Positions 29,030 through 41,448 of a DNA stretch of 64,000 bases are shown in pieces. The notes below the pieces were generated by a model that was given only the letters and a program-made list of their open reading frames with translations, was not told where the DNA came from and did not search any database. Position 1 is the first letter of the stretch, and each line of letters begins with the position of its first letter. The DNA comes from Lethocerus indicus. Its lineage: Eukaryota > Arthropoda > Insecta > Hemiptera > Belostomatidae. The DNA lies in NCBI GenBank assembly GCA_019843655.1, contig JACDQD010000010.1, positions 11,407,637-11,471,636 of the forward strand. The letters run 5' to 3'. The translations under genes were made by a program, and so were the position numbers.

Positions 29030-29155
29030 TAGTCCTGTTAGACCGGTTTTGGCTTCTCGCCATTGCCAGTAATTTAGTGAGGCGCTTACGCATTGCCGAT
29101 GTACCGTCCACTGCACCGTCGCCGCACTATTCACTATCAGTGAAGATAATGAGGT
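29030..29155 (-). repeat. Fold-back repeat with hammerhead-like arm, copy B
   Basis: The plus strand carries TTAGACCGGTTTTGGCTTCTCGCCAT at about 29038-29063, the reverse complement of a degraded hammerhead-like core. The palindromic ACCGGT is retained, and the CTGAAGA box has become CTGGCAA. A weak forward counterpart (GTGAAGATAATGAG) lies near 29140, suggesting the second arm. Confidence 0.5.
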
Positions 29156-29844
29156 AATCCCATATCTTGCGATACATTTATCAATTGTAACTCTGATTTA
29201 TGAATTGCAACTACGATTGCATTACGACTTCAGTGAATCAATGTAGCCGCTTTAATTACAGGGACGGGTAAATTTTTAATGACCAGATGATGAATAGCGT
29301 CCGGAACGTTTCTTTCTTTCTGACTGTCAGAGAGCTTTGACTCTCGCCCCCTAATGAAGATAAGGGCTGGCCGTCGGTAAACCGGGCCCGAGGGTGGAAG
29401 ATGGGGAGGGGGGAATTAATTAGATAATTAGACCTCAATTTGAATCTCGCCGCCCAATCTCGGCCTCCAAATAATAGATTAGATTCCGTCGGCGTTCTAC
29501 CGCGAGCGAGGGGTGGACGGCAGGGTAGTGGGGTCGGTGAAGGGGGGAGGGGAAGCTGGAATAGCCGTCCGAGCATAAATTAAAGCCGGGACCGAAAAAC
29601 CGGCTCAGGCAGTAGATCAGCCCGGCTAACCAATATAGTTTATGTACTTTGTTACAGTTAACTGCCCGCGCTATAAATACATTGGACGTCGGCCGTGTCC
29701 TCCCTTCGTCGGGGCCCATACGTATATTTACGCCCCCGGGGGCAGCATTGACCCACGGCGGGGGAGAGCGGGGGGATGCGCTATTAGTTGTTCCATTGAG
29801 TGGAGTTCATTCATAAATAACAGAAGACACTCCCCTTTTGGCCC

Positions 29845-30022
29845 AGGTAGGCGCCCGACCCTTTCTTATACCTTTCTCCTATTTCTATTACCTATCTTGT
29901 CCTTATTGGTTTCTAATCGTTTCCTCCTCCCTCTGTCCCTTTGTAGCGATCTGAACGGCACGGAGTACCATTTTAAGGACATGGACATTATACCCATTCA
30001 AAACCAATCAGTACTTGTGTAA
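29845..30022 (+). other. Candidate acceptor and short terminal ORF (weak exon candidate)
   Basis: A long pyrimidine tract ends in CCCTTTGTAG at 29944, followed by a frame reading DLNGTEYHFKDMDIIPIQNQ and stopping at 30020-30022. A GTAGGC donor-like site at 29845 would bound a 100-nt intron. Upstream of that donor the compatible frame has a stop within about 30 nt and no ATG. The peptide is not recognised. It is probably chance, but the acceptor is strong. Confidence 0.15.
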
Positions 30023-30409
30023 TAGTGTTTCGGTATTGTAAACAATTGGACAGGAATACTTTCACTCGTCATCATTTTTTGACTCTTGATTTATACCTCA
30101 ATTTATATTTATTTATAGCTCAATCCCTGCATTTATTCTCCACAGAATTTCCCTGCAATAACGAAAGAAAAATTTGTTTCGTTATCGACTCATTCAATAT
30201 AATTTTCTCTAATCCGAAACTGTCTTACTATTACAATTCCATTATGGTTCTTAATGAGTGAAAGTGAATTTGTTGTCGGGGCCAATAAGATTATGTATGG
30301 TCTATAGCCTTAATCTAGACATTTATCACTTCATAACCCGGGTTTTATACTGTTGCCGCTCTTGGCTCTCTATCCGTCCTCCCAATTATCCAATTTATCA
30401 CTTTTCATC

Positions 30410-30640
30410 GCGTTCCCTCGTCTCTTTCTCATTCACCACGCTGCTCTCTTCTCCCCCCCTCCCCCCACCAGTTCTTACTTTCCAGAACGGTCGGTTCATT
30501 AGGCGAGAACAGCCCGCTTAATCACCTCGCCACACTTCTCCCCTTTATCTTCTGGCTCCCTTTCGCCGATCTCCTCCTCTCTCCCTCTCTGCATCTCCTT
30601 CTTTCTATTCTTCCGTCGCTCTCTCGTCTCACACTCACGG
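30410..30640 (+). repeat. Pyrimidine-rich (CT/CCT) tract
   Basis: Long stretch of C/T-rich sequence with little purine on this strand, interrupted by the duplicated motif CGGTTCATTAGG...TTAATCACC. Confidence 0.75.
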
Positions 30641-30674
30641 TTCATTAGGGGCGAACACCTCGGTTAATCACCCC
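30492..30674 (+). repeat. Direct repeat of a conserved-looking motif (two copies about 147 bp apart)
   Basis: Copy 1 (30492-30526) is CGGTTCATTAGGCGAGAAC...CTTAATCACC. Copy 2 (30638-30674) is CGGTTCATTAGGGGCGAACA...GTTAATCACCCC. Both keep CGGTTCATTAGG, CGA/GAAC and TTAATCACC with equal internal spacing to within about two bases. Duplicated regulatory sites are a possible reading. Confidence 0.6.
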
Positions 30675-33149
30675 TTTTATCTATCGGCGGGCCCTCCCTA
30701 CTCTTCGCGCCCGCGACCCTCCCACCTTCCTCCCATTCATCCCACGCCTACTTAAGATGCGCCGGTCAGTTAGGGGGCGGCTCCGAGTGCGACAGATAAG
30801 GCCCCCTACCTGCTGGCTGGGTCGCCGGCCCTAAGTGGGACGCCCGCCCCGACCACTTGACTAATGACGGCGGACATTCGGAGTCAACCGATATTAATTG
30901 GTCCGCCCGATGTCTCCGGAAAAGACGGGACGGAAAATTTAACGAACCGCCCCCCAGTAAGGAGTACACTTTACCGTCATCATAAACCCGAACCGTAACT
31001 GAAGAGGTTGCTTAATCGTCAGGAGTTTAGATTTTTACTGTGGAATAAAACTGTGCAATTTTATACCTACAGTAATACAGTGAGGACTTGAGAATGAATC
31101 TGACACTTATTGAAGGAACACTAATGACGAGACAGAAAATATCACAACTGATGGAAAAACCATAACCCTATGAGAAGAAAAGGGTCGCCCTTTGAAACGA
31201 ATCAAAAGATTAGCTCCTCTGATCAGTTCCGGACAGTCTAGTTTTTATTACGCATAGAAAACCTCGTATTATTTTAAAGTTTACTATTGTCTTTGTAACG
31301 GTTTAGAACGGTTTTAGAAACTCCATTGATTTTTGGACTTAGAACACTCTGGGGGGAAACGGTCTGGGCTGAAGATCTGTAAATTGCCGGCGGGGCTTTG
31401 GTCTAACGTCCGGCCAAACTTGTACTGGACTCTCTGCGGTCGGACCAACTTTCGCTAGGTCTCAAGAAACTTGATTTAAATAACTTAACCGTGCCCAAGT
31501 TGAACTGTGCAGAATCTGAGTTTCAGATAACGTCGAGAAAGGTGTCCCTATTAACTATTCCGGCCATTTCGTATAATTTTTCTCACTTTAAGGCCGTACT
31601 TTAATTAACCGTCATGCAATTGAAAGTTTGCTGTTATCTGCTATATTTAAATAAGTTTTCGCTCCGGTTTTAAATAATTATGTCCGTCTATTGAGCACGT
31701 CGCCGTATGACTGATTAAGTTATACCGCCCGATCTCTTATAATTCCAGCGTTCGGTGACTCAAAAAAAAAGAAAAACCAAATCGCACCTTTTAACAATTA
31801 TAATGAGAGCTCATGTCGGGTTGGGTCCGCGCTCCGAATGTGCTATCGGCGATCTCCCGCGGTGTAATGCCTTTCCCTTAATGGCAATTTATATTCAACT
31901 CTACGCCGAAGTCCGCATGAATAAGCGATACCAATTATCGGACGGGCGTATACCCGTCCCGGGAAACTCAACTGTTTATGAACCTCGAAACTTATCCCAT
32001 TATCCTTTTATGCTTTCGCGGAAAATGGATTGTGCCCGGAGCAAATAAATACGATAGACACAAAGAGATATTGAACATCTCGTCTGATGTTCTTGTCAGT
32101 CTTATTCGCACTGTACAAGAGAAGAGTTCAGAAATTTTTATTAAAGTGCGAACAACCAATTATTTAGTCCGCGAAGTAATTAACGCACGCGTTCCTTAAT
32201 GAATAGTTACTTCGTCCACACGACTTGTGAATGTTCTGCTTATTGAGCTTTCCGTATAATTGTCGCCCGGTGAAAGTTGGCAAACGGAGGATTGGCAAGT
32301 TCCGTGTCATAACCGCCGTCGCCCGTAGAATTCCGTTAAGTAATTCATCGCGGCGAAGTGGATAAAACGTCCCGTCGGAGCGCGTTCCGGCGGAACACTG
32401 ATTATGTTCCCCCGACTTTCGCAAAACTCCCTCGGTTTAAATATTTCAATCTAATTCGGCCTACTCCATTAGTCCTGAGCCCTCGGTCCCGCCCAACAGG
32501 CCGAGGCCCGCCGACTCTGGGAGGAGTCGACGATGCCCCGTAATGGATCAGTTGAAATTTATTATGTTAACAGATCGGTTAATTAAAAAAAAAATGTGAA
32601 AAAGAAAGAAATAATAATCTACATCCGTAAGGAGGGGGGAATGTTATTAATTACGATTTGTATTAATGGAAACCGTTGAAAAATTGTTTAAACGGACATT
32701 CTCGTGTTCGCCTCAATTTTCAAACTGGTTTAGATGAGGCCCGCTCCCAATCGGAGGGCACGAACGTAATTTTTCATCATTGTTGTCGAGACCGATTATA
32801 TTTTGAGAGCGGCCCAATAGCATTTTCTGAGTCAAAACATTTTGTCCCCCCTTCAATTTGTCCTTTGCCAATACTATTATAATTAATTCAAGCGAAGGCC
32901 GAAACGATTTTCACGAAATCCTCTTTCTAAGACTGGGCGATGAGAAAAGGACAGAATTGAGTTGTGAAACTAGTTAATTAGGAGTATAATTAGAAATCGG
33001 TACTTACCGTTAAGTACTGTTCTAATTGCCGGCCTGGATTTAGACCAACTCTTGTATGAGTTTCCAATTCAGCCTTGAGTAGTACGTGGGCACTATTTTT
33101 GTAAAATGAGCACTATTAAAGTGAGTTAAACTTCGCCTCTGTGCCCCAA

Positions 33150-33151
<2 letters not shown>

Positions 33152-33200
<49 letters not shown>
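33152..33200. repeat. (AT)n microsatellite
   Basis: 49 bp of uninterrupted AT. Confidence 0.98.
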
Positions 33201-33204
<4 letters not shown>

Positions 33205-34236
33205 GATTAATCCACAAAAAGAAAGCTGGGTACATTTAAAGTTCTTTCAATGCTTTCTTCAGTCGACGGCCTAGGCAGGGTGCAACTTCTATCCCACCTG
33301 TTCCACAATATAAGAATTTGATAATTTTAAGTATCTATGTTGTTAGTCGCGCGTTTGCAAACTCGGTCTTATATCAACGTTTATGTAGCCCAGGATTTCC
33401 TTTTGCTTTAGTTAGCACGAATGTAAGACACCTTTACAGTAAGACTTGTACGATTGCCGCCTTATCAACGACCTGATAAGGGGTGCAGGGGTTGTGGGGT
33501 TCACGTTTTCCCAATGCCCATCTTAACCGCTCCGAGACGGCAATTTCCTTCCCCCTTATCTAAAACAGATTTCGAACGGCCGATAAAAGTTTGAAGATAT
33601 TTAAAGGCGAAACCGGAGAATGTCCTTTCTACCTGGGGGTCAGTGGAGTCCGTCGCCTCTCTCCGAGACAGTTTTCCAATAAATCGTCCCCGCAAATTCC
33701 AAAACGGACGGCCGTACAAGTCCATTGACCTGTCCGAAGAAAGTTTGAAATCTTTACGGGCGAATCACCGATTTGTTTGGTCACCCAATGTTCTCTCCAA
33801 ACTGTCCTAGGTAATTTAGACATTGATTCCGATACAGTTTAAGTCATTTAATCGCTCATACATTATATAACAGTTTATCCTACCTTATATTAAATCAAGG
33901 GCCACTGATATATTTTTCTTGCTAACCTGTCCGAGCATACTCTGAACTGGCTCCGAAATTATCCGCCCGAGGTATCTTTTTAGTATATATAGATAATAAA
34001 TTTATGTTTGGACTAAATAGCAATTAGAAGGATATTATCACGGAAGGATTCGTAAATTGATTCCTCCTGAGGTTTTCTACACGAAGCAATATTACTCCGT
34101 TGTACTTGATTTATTTGCCGGATAGTTAATATTCAGAGATTGGTTATTGTCATTATTGTATCAAACTGCTGTATTGTTTATGCAGGTCCAGTTCAAAGGC
34201 GAACAGGTGAAATGGAAGGGGTGGATTTAGGGGGAT

Positions 34237-34254
34237 GTCGGTTTTAATACCGAC
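34237..34254. repeat. Hairpin GTCGGT-TTTAAT-ACCGAC
   Basis: Perfect 6-bp stem with a 6-base loop, at the start of a G-rich block (34180-34330). No T-run follows on either strand, so it is not a terminator. Confidence 0.5.
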
Positions 34255-34714
34255 CTGGTGGATGGGAGGGGGGGTTGGGCCGTAGTAATCCCTGTCGGGG
34301 ATGGGGTCCTCCTGGTAATCCGGGACCGGGAGACATTCAACCCAATCAAGTTATAGCAACAAACGCAAATTACGAGAGGGTTGAACTCGCCCCCGCTCTG
34401 AATTAACTCCGGGGTTTGTAAGATTCAATCTCTGGAAATTAATCCGCCTTGAGACACGAAGATAGTCCAGGCAGGAACGGTGTTCTAATAGTGGGCTGTA
34501 TTGGAATATAAAATTGAAAATAAAAATAACAGAAATTACATTGTTTTCTATTTTAGTAGGAATGGACACGAGAGCGATTCTAAAATGCCAAGGTAAAATA
34601 ATTGGCAGCACACGAGCGTTATTGACAATAAATTAGTGTAGAATATTTGAATTTTAAATTTAAACACGTCACACGAATTACGCCTCTCGTGTTCAGTCGG
34701 CATATTTTCTGTCT

Positions 34715-34820
34715 CCGCTAGACCGGTTTCGGTTTCTCCCCAATTTCAGTACTGAATTGTAATAGTCACTAATTTACTGACGGAACCCTTCTGAAGATGG
34801 TGAAGAGGCGAAACACAATA
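34715..34820. repeat. Fold-back repeat with hammerhead-like arms, copy C
   Basis: The left arm, read on minus, gives CTGAAAT...GAAACCGGTC (34721-34748 region). The right arm on plus has CTGAAGATGGTGAAGAGGC followed by GAAAC (34791-34814). Both arms therefore carry the core in inverted orientation about 70 bp apart. This copy shows the fold-back layout most directly. Confidence 0.6.
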
Positions 34821-35133
34821 TGGAATATATTTATTAAAACCTAGCAAGCCTATCACCGAGGAACATAGCGTACCAAAATCAGTCTTAATAGTTCGAGAAT
34901 TTCACGCACTCAACCGACAATTATAGGACTCGAGCGACGCTATATTCAGTACGCATTGTATTTCCTCTTTGCGTGTAATTTTGAAGTTATTGCCCCATAA
35001 ATCGCGCGGATACCGAAACTGCGGAATCCGCTGCATGGGACAGTTATGAGTGCTGACTTCGGGGCAGTTGTAGATTGCCTTAGGCCGAATTCATTTCGCT
35101 CCGACGGGCCCCAATTTGGAAACGATTGGGCCG

Positions 35134-35435
35134 AATACGAATTCATTTATCGGGTCGTCAAAACGTCTATATGCATCATCTGCGTTTTGATCGAACCGCA
35201 ATTATAGAAATGTGGGTCAGCACATCCGGCACGCTGGCTGCGATAAGTTGTTTATAACATACAAATACAAACATAAACTGTTCGACGCGGACTTGTATCC
35301 TGAGGAACATCCGGCAGTCATCGGGATCATTATCAGTTCAATCGCAAATTAAACGGTAACTTGAAATAGCGTACAAAAGTGCCACTATTTACTTTTGAAG
35401 CGTAATAATTCGTATTTTTAATACTAATTCGTATT
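35134..35435. promoter_or_regulatory. Cluster of the 9-mer AATACGAAT (three sites)
   Basis: Sites at 35134-35142 (+), 35408-35416 (-) and 35427-35435 (-). The last two lie in TAATTCGTATTT direct repeats 19 bp apart. The same 9-mer is clustered at 41406-41448. The binding factor is unknown. Confidence 0.45.
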
Positions 35436-35670
35436 TAAAATAAGCTAGCGCAAAACAACTTTTATATGTTATTCCGTGTGTAAATATATACAATGGAGAC
35501 CGTTCGATACGTTTAAGGTTAAATATCGGTTGATACGAAATAATATTCTGGGCCTGCAAAAAATGGGCTGTAATTTCATAGAGTTTCTTACAATATTCAC
35601 GAGTGTTTTTTTTTATTTTATGAAATATAGGTCCGTGAAGTTTTAATCGCGTACACAATGTGATGTACGT

Positions 35671-35884
35671 ACCGAGACATCCAACTCTGCTAGCATCCAG
35701 AGATTCCAATCGAATGCCCTTCGAACCATCCTCAATGCTCCAGTCACCACGACCTCAACATACCTCCAGTCGACCGAGTCATAAAATCTCGGTCTCACGA
35801 ATTTCATTCCCGTCTTTCGGCTCATTCCAACACTCTCGTCTGATTCCCCACCCTCGGCGGCTTAAACGCCACCATCGAAGTTAA
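35671..35884 (+). mobile_element. Jockey-clade non-LTR retrotransposon relic, second copy
   Basis: On the plus strand the frame starting at 35671 reads TETSNSASIQRFQSNALRTI, followed by LNAP, the same ORF2 segment as the minus-strand copy at 20677-20990. After a frame change it ends RRLKRHHRS with a stop at 35882-35884. The two copies share about 70% of bases in the aligned core, with several differences at third codon positions. It is 5'-truncated and frameshifted, so inactive. It probably comes from the same or a closely related family, inserted independently in the opposite orientation. Confidence 0.75.
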
Positions 35885-38192
35885 TGTTCTTTTAACGCGA
35901 AAAAATATTCCTTTCCCCGTTGTTTCTAGTTAAACAGTTTCCACTTTTCCGGCATAAGCCCGTATAAAAGTTATACGTTACGTTTCCCAATTTCCACTAC
36001 AGCCTGTAGTCCCGACCCGACTAGATGGACGTCTTCCGCGGCCCTCCCGGCGGGCGATTGGGGTGTCGCCGGTGAGGTATTTGGCCGCCCCCGGAGGCGT
36101 TGCGTAAAACGGCGGCTCGGTGTTAGTGGTTGAGCTCACGAAGATCGTGAGGTGAAAGCCCCGAGGGGGCAGAGCAGAGGAGGATCGTGGCCCTTGCTGG
36201 CGCCCCTTACTAGACAACTACTTATAAATGGCCTCGGGCTTGCCAACTGCTGCCTCGCAAACTTATATATATAATATATGCTTCTGTAATTGTTTCAAGG
36301 TATCGGGGAAATTCAATATCTCGAAAGGTTCTATATTTTTTAGTTTTCAACACAAAGCTAATGTTGACGTCACCGAGGATTGGATTCCTCCTTGTAAAGG
36401 AACTACTTTATATATTTTTGGATGTGATTGAGATAATCAATTGTCAATAGGTAGCTCTTATACAATATATAATATTAATTGTACATGTATGTGTGGGTTT
36501 GTGACGTTGCCTGTCCGTCAATTAATATTGAGGATTTCATATAAACAGTTTTGTGAAACTCCCGATAAATTATAACCAGAATATAATAATCACTGGAAGT
36601 TTGTAATTATAAGGTAATAATATGATTTTTTAAATGAATCAGGATGTTATGAATAATTAAAATGCTCATTCATAACCGGTGGGATTATAAAAATTTACAA
36701 GGTTGAAAATTACAGACGACCCAAATTGTTGAAATAGGAACGTAGAGGAAGTTCCTTTTTTAGGACTGTAATAGTTGTGTAATTCTAATCGCTCGTTGGG
36801 GTGTATTTTTTTTTAATTTTCTGGCGGCGACAAACTAGATCTACGCCCTCCGTTAACGGCTTTGTTTCATAATATCCCGCATATTAATGGGCACCGAAAT
36901 TCGAATTGGGTTTTGATGCATTCTCCAGGTCGTGTCGCTTTATGAAGGGAGGACGGCGTCCGGCCAATTAGGAAGGGGGACGCCGACTCCCCCGTCTCAT
37001 ATTCATAAAATGGTCGACGATTGTTATCGTGGAAGAACAGAGTATCGTTTTGGAATAAACAATTTACATATTTGGAACGGGGGCCCGGTTCGGACTGCCC
37101 GGGACCTAATTGCCCCGGGGGCTTCCGGTGTCTCTTTTCCACTTTCCTGCTCTTTTTCCCCACTTTGAGCCTAATCGGCGCACTTAAGTTATAACGGATA
37201 GAGTCGCCCCCGCCGGTCACTTAGCTGACGATTAAAGACGACGCCATTCAGTCCCGACTATAATGGATTTTCTCATTGTTCCTGAGCGTCCGTATTCGCA
37301 TTAGACGATCGTACGGCCGAATTTCATGAATTTCAAGTGTTAATACTCTGTCATCGAATCCTATTAAATTATTTTCGAAAGTAAGAAGACCGATATTGAG
37401 ACTTTGGAATTTTTTCTTTTACAAAAATATACTCCCCTATCTTTATAATCCTTACGCCGTCGTCGTTCGGAATTAGTAAATATATTTCTTCGATATAAAT
37501 ATATATGTTCGAAAAATATCACAAAGGTGTTTACCCCACTTTGGGTAAACAAGTTGGGATTAAAGGTTCCAAAGGTCTCTACTCGGTTGCATCAGTCATC
37601 TCGAAGCCCTGTCCGAGTGCGCATATCAATAATTTATATGACGTGTCCTGTACCACATCTCTCTGCTAATTCATGCCTGTTTGCCAGAATATAGCGATTC
37701 AGCGGCTCTATAAGGTAAGCCAAGTAATTAACTTTTGATTGGCTCCCGAATGAAATTGAACCGCGGAAGAAATTACGATATTCATCTAACTGCTTTAGTT
37801 ATGTAAGTCAACATTTCTTTTTGTAAAGAATATATATAAAATAATGATTAAAGACGTATGTTATAAACGCTAGTTGTAGATGTTCATGCACGAAAACTAT
37901 ATTGAATTAGTATATTATATCTCGACATATTCGACATGATTTAATGTGTATAATTGTTGGGGACTGAATATTAAGTTGTTTTGTAACAGTGTCCCTTCTT
38001 TAAATACGACTCTCTCGTCCCAACTTTTCGCTTTATAATCGATGTTCGTTTCACGGAGTCATCTGTACGTACAACGCTAAAACGCCCGTTCCGATAAGGC
38101 CAATTTTACGGTCTAATCGATTGTGTAACTTTGAAAAAAAAATGGGTCGGCGTTTTGTGTCCACAGTTTTATGCATTTCTATTTCAACCCAA

Positions 38193-38202
38193 CCCCCCCC
38201 CC
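38193..38202 (+). repeat. Poly-C tract (C10)
   Basis: Short homopolymer within a C-rich stretch. Confidence 0.9.
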
Positions 38203-38869
38203 TCACCCTCTATCCCCCGGGTTGAAATTTATTATGATTGCTCCCCATATTAGCCCTATCGTGGGGCTCGGATCTGTACGTGTCACGTCCGGACGACACG
38301 TGTTCGTGATTCGGACAAGATCGATAGCCCCCGCGGCCCCGTGGGAGGACAATAAAACCGCCGATTCCCTTTTAATATTGACAGCCGTTCCCAGTATATT
38401 TTATGGCCCGCAGATCGTTGCGGTAGACCTTAGCCACCCCCGCCCCCGGCTATCGATTCCTTCCCCATCCCTTAAACAAACGGGCCTGTACTCAAATTGC
38501 CAGTTGATTAACACAATAAAATAGAAAACAAACATATACTTCAGAGTCACGTTAACGCGACCTCACATCAATCTGCCTCAATATCACAATTTGACAGACA
38601 GCGAATACAAATAGATCACCACTTTCGTGTCATTCGTGCTATGACATAAAAAACGGTTTCATATCAGAACTGCACCCACAACTTCTCAGCGAACGAGTTA
38701 TGATGTTTTTTCTGACAGGCAGATTGGCTGCATGTAAACCCTAATTTTTGGGTACGGTTTCATAAATTAGGTTAAAATTTACTGTAGGGGCCCCGGAGGT
38801 TATCGGGTGTATTCGATATATCGGTATATACGGGTGAATCGATGTCGTCAACTTGGTCAGCCATCTTTG

Positions 38870-39003
38870 TTTTCACATCGCGCAGCCAAACAAGGGTACG
38901 AGATGTGAAAAAAAACCCACCTAATTTGGTAAAAATAAAAAGCACAACCCATCGGACGTCTTTATAGATGTACGCGATGTGAAAAAAAATAACCCGCCTA
39001 ATT
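38870..39003. repeat. Inverted plus direct repeat cluster around CGCGATGTGAAAA
   Basis: TTTTCACATCGCG at 38870-38882 is the inverse of CGCGATGTGAAAA at 38973-38985. Between them, GTACGAGATGTGAAAAAAAA..CCCACCTAATT (38896 on) repeats as GTACGCGATGTGAAAAAAAA..CCCGCCTAATT (38970 on), 74 bp apart. It is a compact set of three related sites with a shared CC(A/G)CCTAATT flank. Confidence 0.65.
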
Positions 39004-41405
39004 ACAGAGGCATGATCAAAATAATGATTATATCTGATCTAATTGTCCGTTGCTGTAAGAAATACTTCAGATTGGGGATTGATATTTCCATCACCTTAGA
39101 CCAATTTTGGATACTCACAATTTCGCGATCTGATTCCGCCGGGAAATATAAACGAAGCGTCCTGTTAACGAATTCTTCATCAAGATATAAAGGTACATCG
39201 GACTGACCCTGAATTTCTGATAGAATTTTGCAGATCTATGTTTTTAGAACGCTGAAATCGATGATATTCTAAATCCTTGGGGGTCTATAAATGCCTTAAA
39301 TATTATGTTCCTGATAGGAAATTCTAGTGGACATTCGCGTGACTTACGAGTATATAGGAACATTATCGGATCATTTATGGTTGTGTTGCGTTTACTTTCT
39401 CAATGTAAATAATTGTTAACGTTTCCGACCGCTAAGTTCTAACAAGTATCAACTGCTATAATATAGTATATACTTTTTATTTCATCGTGGGATTTTTATT
39501 GCGATTTTCATTTTAGTCGACCTACGAGTTATACACAGACAGTGTTAGACAAAAGTCTCGACAAGACTAATCTGGTTGGGCCATTACGCGTGCACGGCCG
39601 CTGTGTGTCGACCCTAGGGCCCGTTGTTGACTGTATTGCAGGACACGGTTGTTCGGGCGGCAATACCGTTTTTCATGAAAACAATGAAACAAAGTAGACA
39701 ATTAAAAGGTTCAAAACATGGGGTGGTTGGTATAACAATGGGGCGGCGGCTTCTTTCTTCTGTCGGCGGGCCACAATGCTTCCCCCCCCCCCCGCCCTAA
39801 AACCCGGGGAGAACTTTCAGCCCTTTTTAAACCGGGTCACGTGCCCGTACCGCGGTCAAATAGACAAGTTTGAACAAGTACAATTTGTATATTTTCTGAA
39901 CTAAAAAAATTAACAACAAAATGGTAATGGAAGCCCGCGAAAATGTAATACCCTTCCAAATCATCGACACGAAGTTTCGGGGGATATACATAACCTTACA
40001 TGAAACAACCAACTAAGGGTTAATGGGACATTAGCGTTTACAACTTTGGACATGCCAATAGCCGGCTGTATATTTCGATTTTACAATGTAACGCATTACA
40101 GTTTACGTGTTTCTAAACGTTGTTCTTTGCCTAAGCTTAAAACAAAGGCAGGATTCCGTTTAATCGGCAGTTGTATATACCGTTCCCGAGATTACAGATA
40201 ATCATCTCTTCTCTGGCCGCATATCATAGAGAAACCGTTCTTTGTCTGCGCTTATCATACAATCAGCGCAATTATGTTGTCTATTATCCATTTGAAACTA
40301 ATTTAAAGAAAATATCATTCGGGCTTGTTAATCTGTGTATCTACTTATAGCTACGCACTCTCCCCATTCATTTTATAATAACATTAGTGTATGGTTGCAT
40401 TATTTAGCTAGTCTATTGTCCATTTCACATGCTGTAGCTGATGTACATCTGTTTTCGCGCAACACTATAGTAAAATCATTCCTAATATCCGTATAATTAT
40501 TAAAATTTAAATACAAATACTTACGTCACATATTCATACTTAGAAATATTACTGCTGATCTTCATGAGAAAATGCGATGAATTATTTTAATAAGTAAATA
40601 TACATAAAGAATGTTGTATTATTGCAGATTATTAATATCCAGTGAGACTGGTATATAAAAAATCGCTTTCCACATTTCCGTAATTATTGAGAATATTACA
40701 CGGTTGTGTAATCGAAGGCCGATATCAGGTTGAGGATGTTCGCGGGGATTTCACTTTTGTTGAGTTATTTTTTGCTCGGTATATCGCCCTCATAAAGGAG
40801 AGAGGGCGGCTGGAAAAAGTGGTCACCGGAATGCCACCTCGCTCGCTCAACCGCCCTGTTCCCATCCAACTCAACTGTTCTGACTAAATTTGTCGTTTTT
40901 CTCCAGCAGTTCGTTTTATTTTATTGTCGGCTCCGATACGTTATTTTTCACGTTTCGGCCAGGTCTTTGACGGCCCAACCGGCGGCGTTGCGAACAGTTC
41001 GTTCCCTTACAGCTGTACTGAGTTGCTGTCTGATTGATCCTGATATTGCCATTGGTCTGATCGAGGAAAACGAAATGCTTCAATGGCAAATTGAGTTCCC
41101 CCCGAGTTGCCGATTCAATTACGCCGTTCATTGTTCCGACAACACACTATGTTCAGACTGCAATGTTCATCGCGGCTCCGGTCTACAAGAAGGGGGGAGA
41201 GAGAGAGCAGCTATGAATGAAGCAATTTCGACTTTCCCCGCCGGCTAATTTGGGACCGAGCCGTCTGCGATCCTACGGCAGCGATAATTTAGGAAAGGAA
41301 CAATTATTATTTTTGAATTATGGCACTTCGTTATCGCCATTTTCCCCCGCATCACTCCCCGCCCGGCTCGCGTCCCGTCGGTATCCCTAATTGGGATGGG
41401 GTCGA

Positions 41406-41448
41406 AATACGAATTTTCTACAAAATACGAATAGCCCGCAATACGAAT
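41406..41448 (+). promoter_or_regulatory. Homotypic cluster: three AATACGAAT sites
   Basis: Exact copies at 41406-41414, 41424-41432 and 41440-41448, spaced 18 and 16 bp, all in one orientation. Lacking a microsatellite structure, they look like repeated binding sites. No factor is assigned. Confidence 0.5.

Larger units (their letters stand above)
29156..34714. other. Intergenic DNA, GC-rich in its first half, no gene recognised
   Basis: 29330-30960 is CpG- and pyrimidine-rich, with the duplicated motif at 30492/30638. 31320-32560 is mixed. The AT tract is at 33152. 33470-33800 and 34180-34470 are again CpG- or G-rich. No supported exon was found except the weak candidate ending at 30022. 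Confidence 0.55.

Noticed and set aside
31350..31380. GAAACGGTCTGGGCTGAAGATCTG, reminiscent of the hammerhead-like repeat
   Set aside because: The boxes are in the wrong order and no arm or stem II can be aligned.
38171..38524. 117-codon open frame on +
   Set aside because: It crosses a poly-C run, gives a Pro-rich start and has no recognisable domain or splice context. Frames of this length arise by chance in GC-rich patches.
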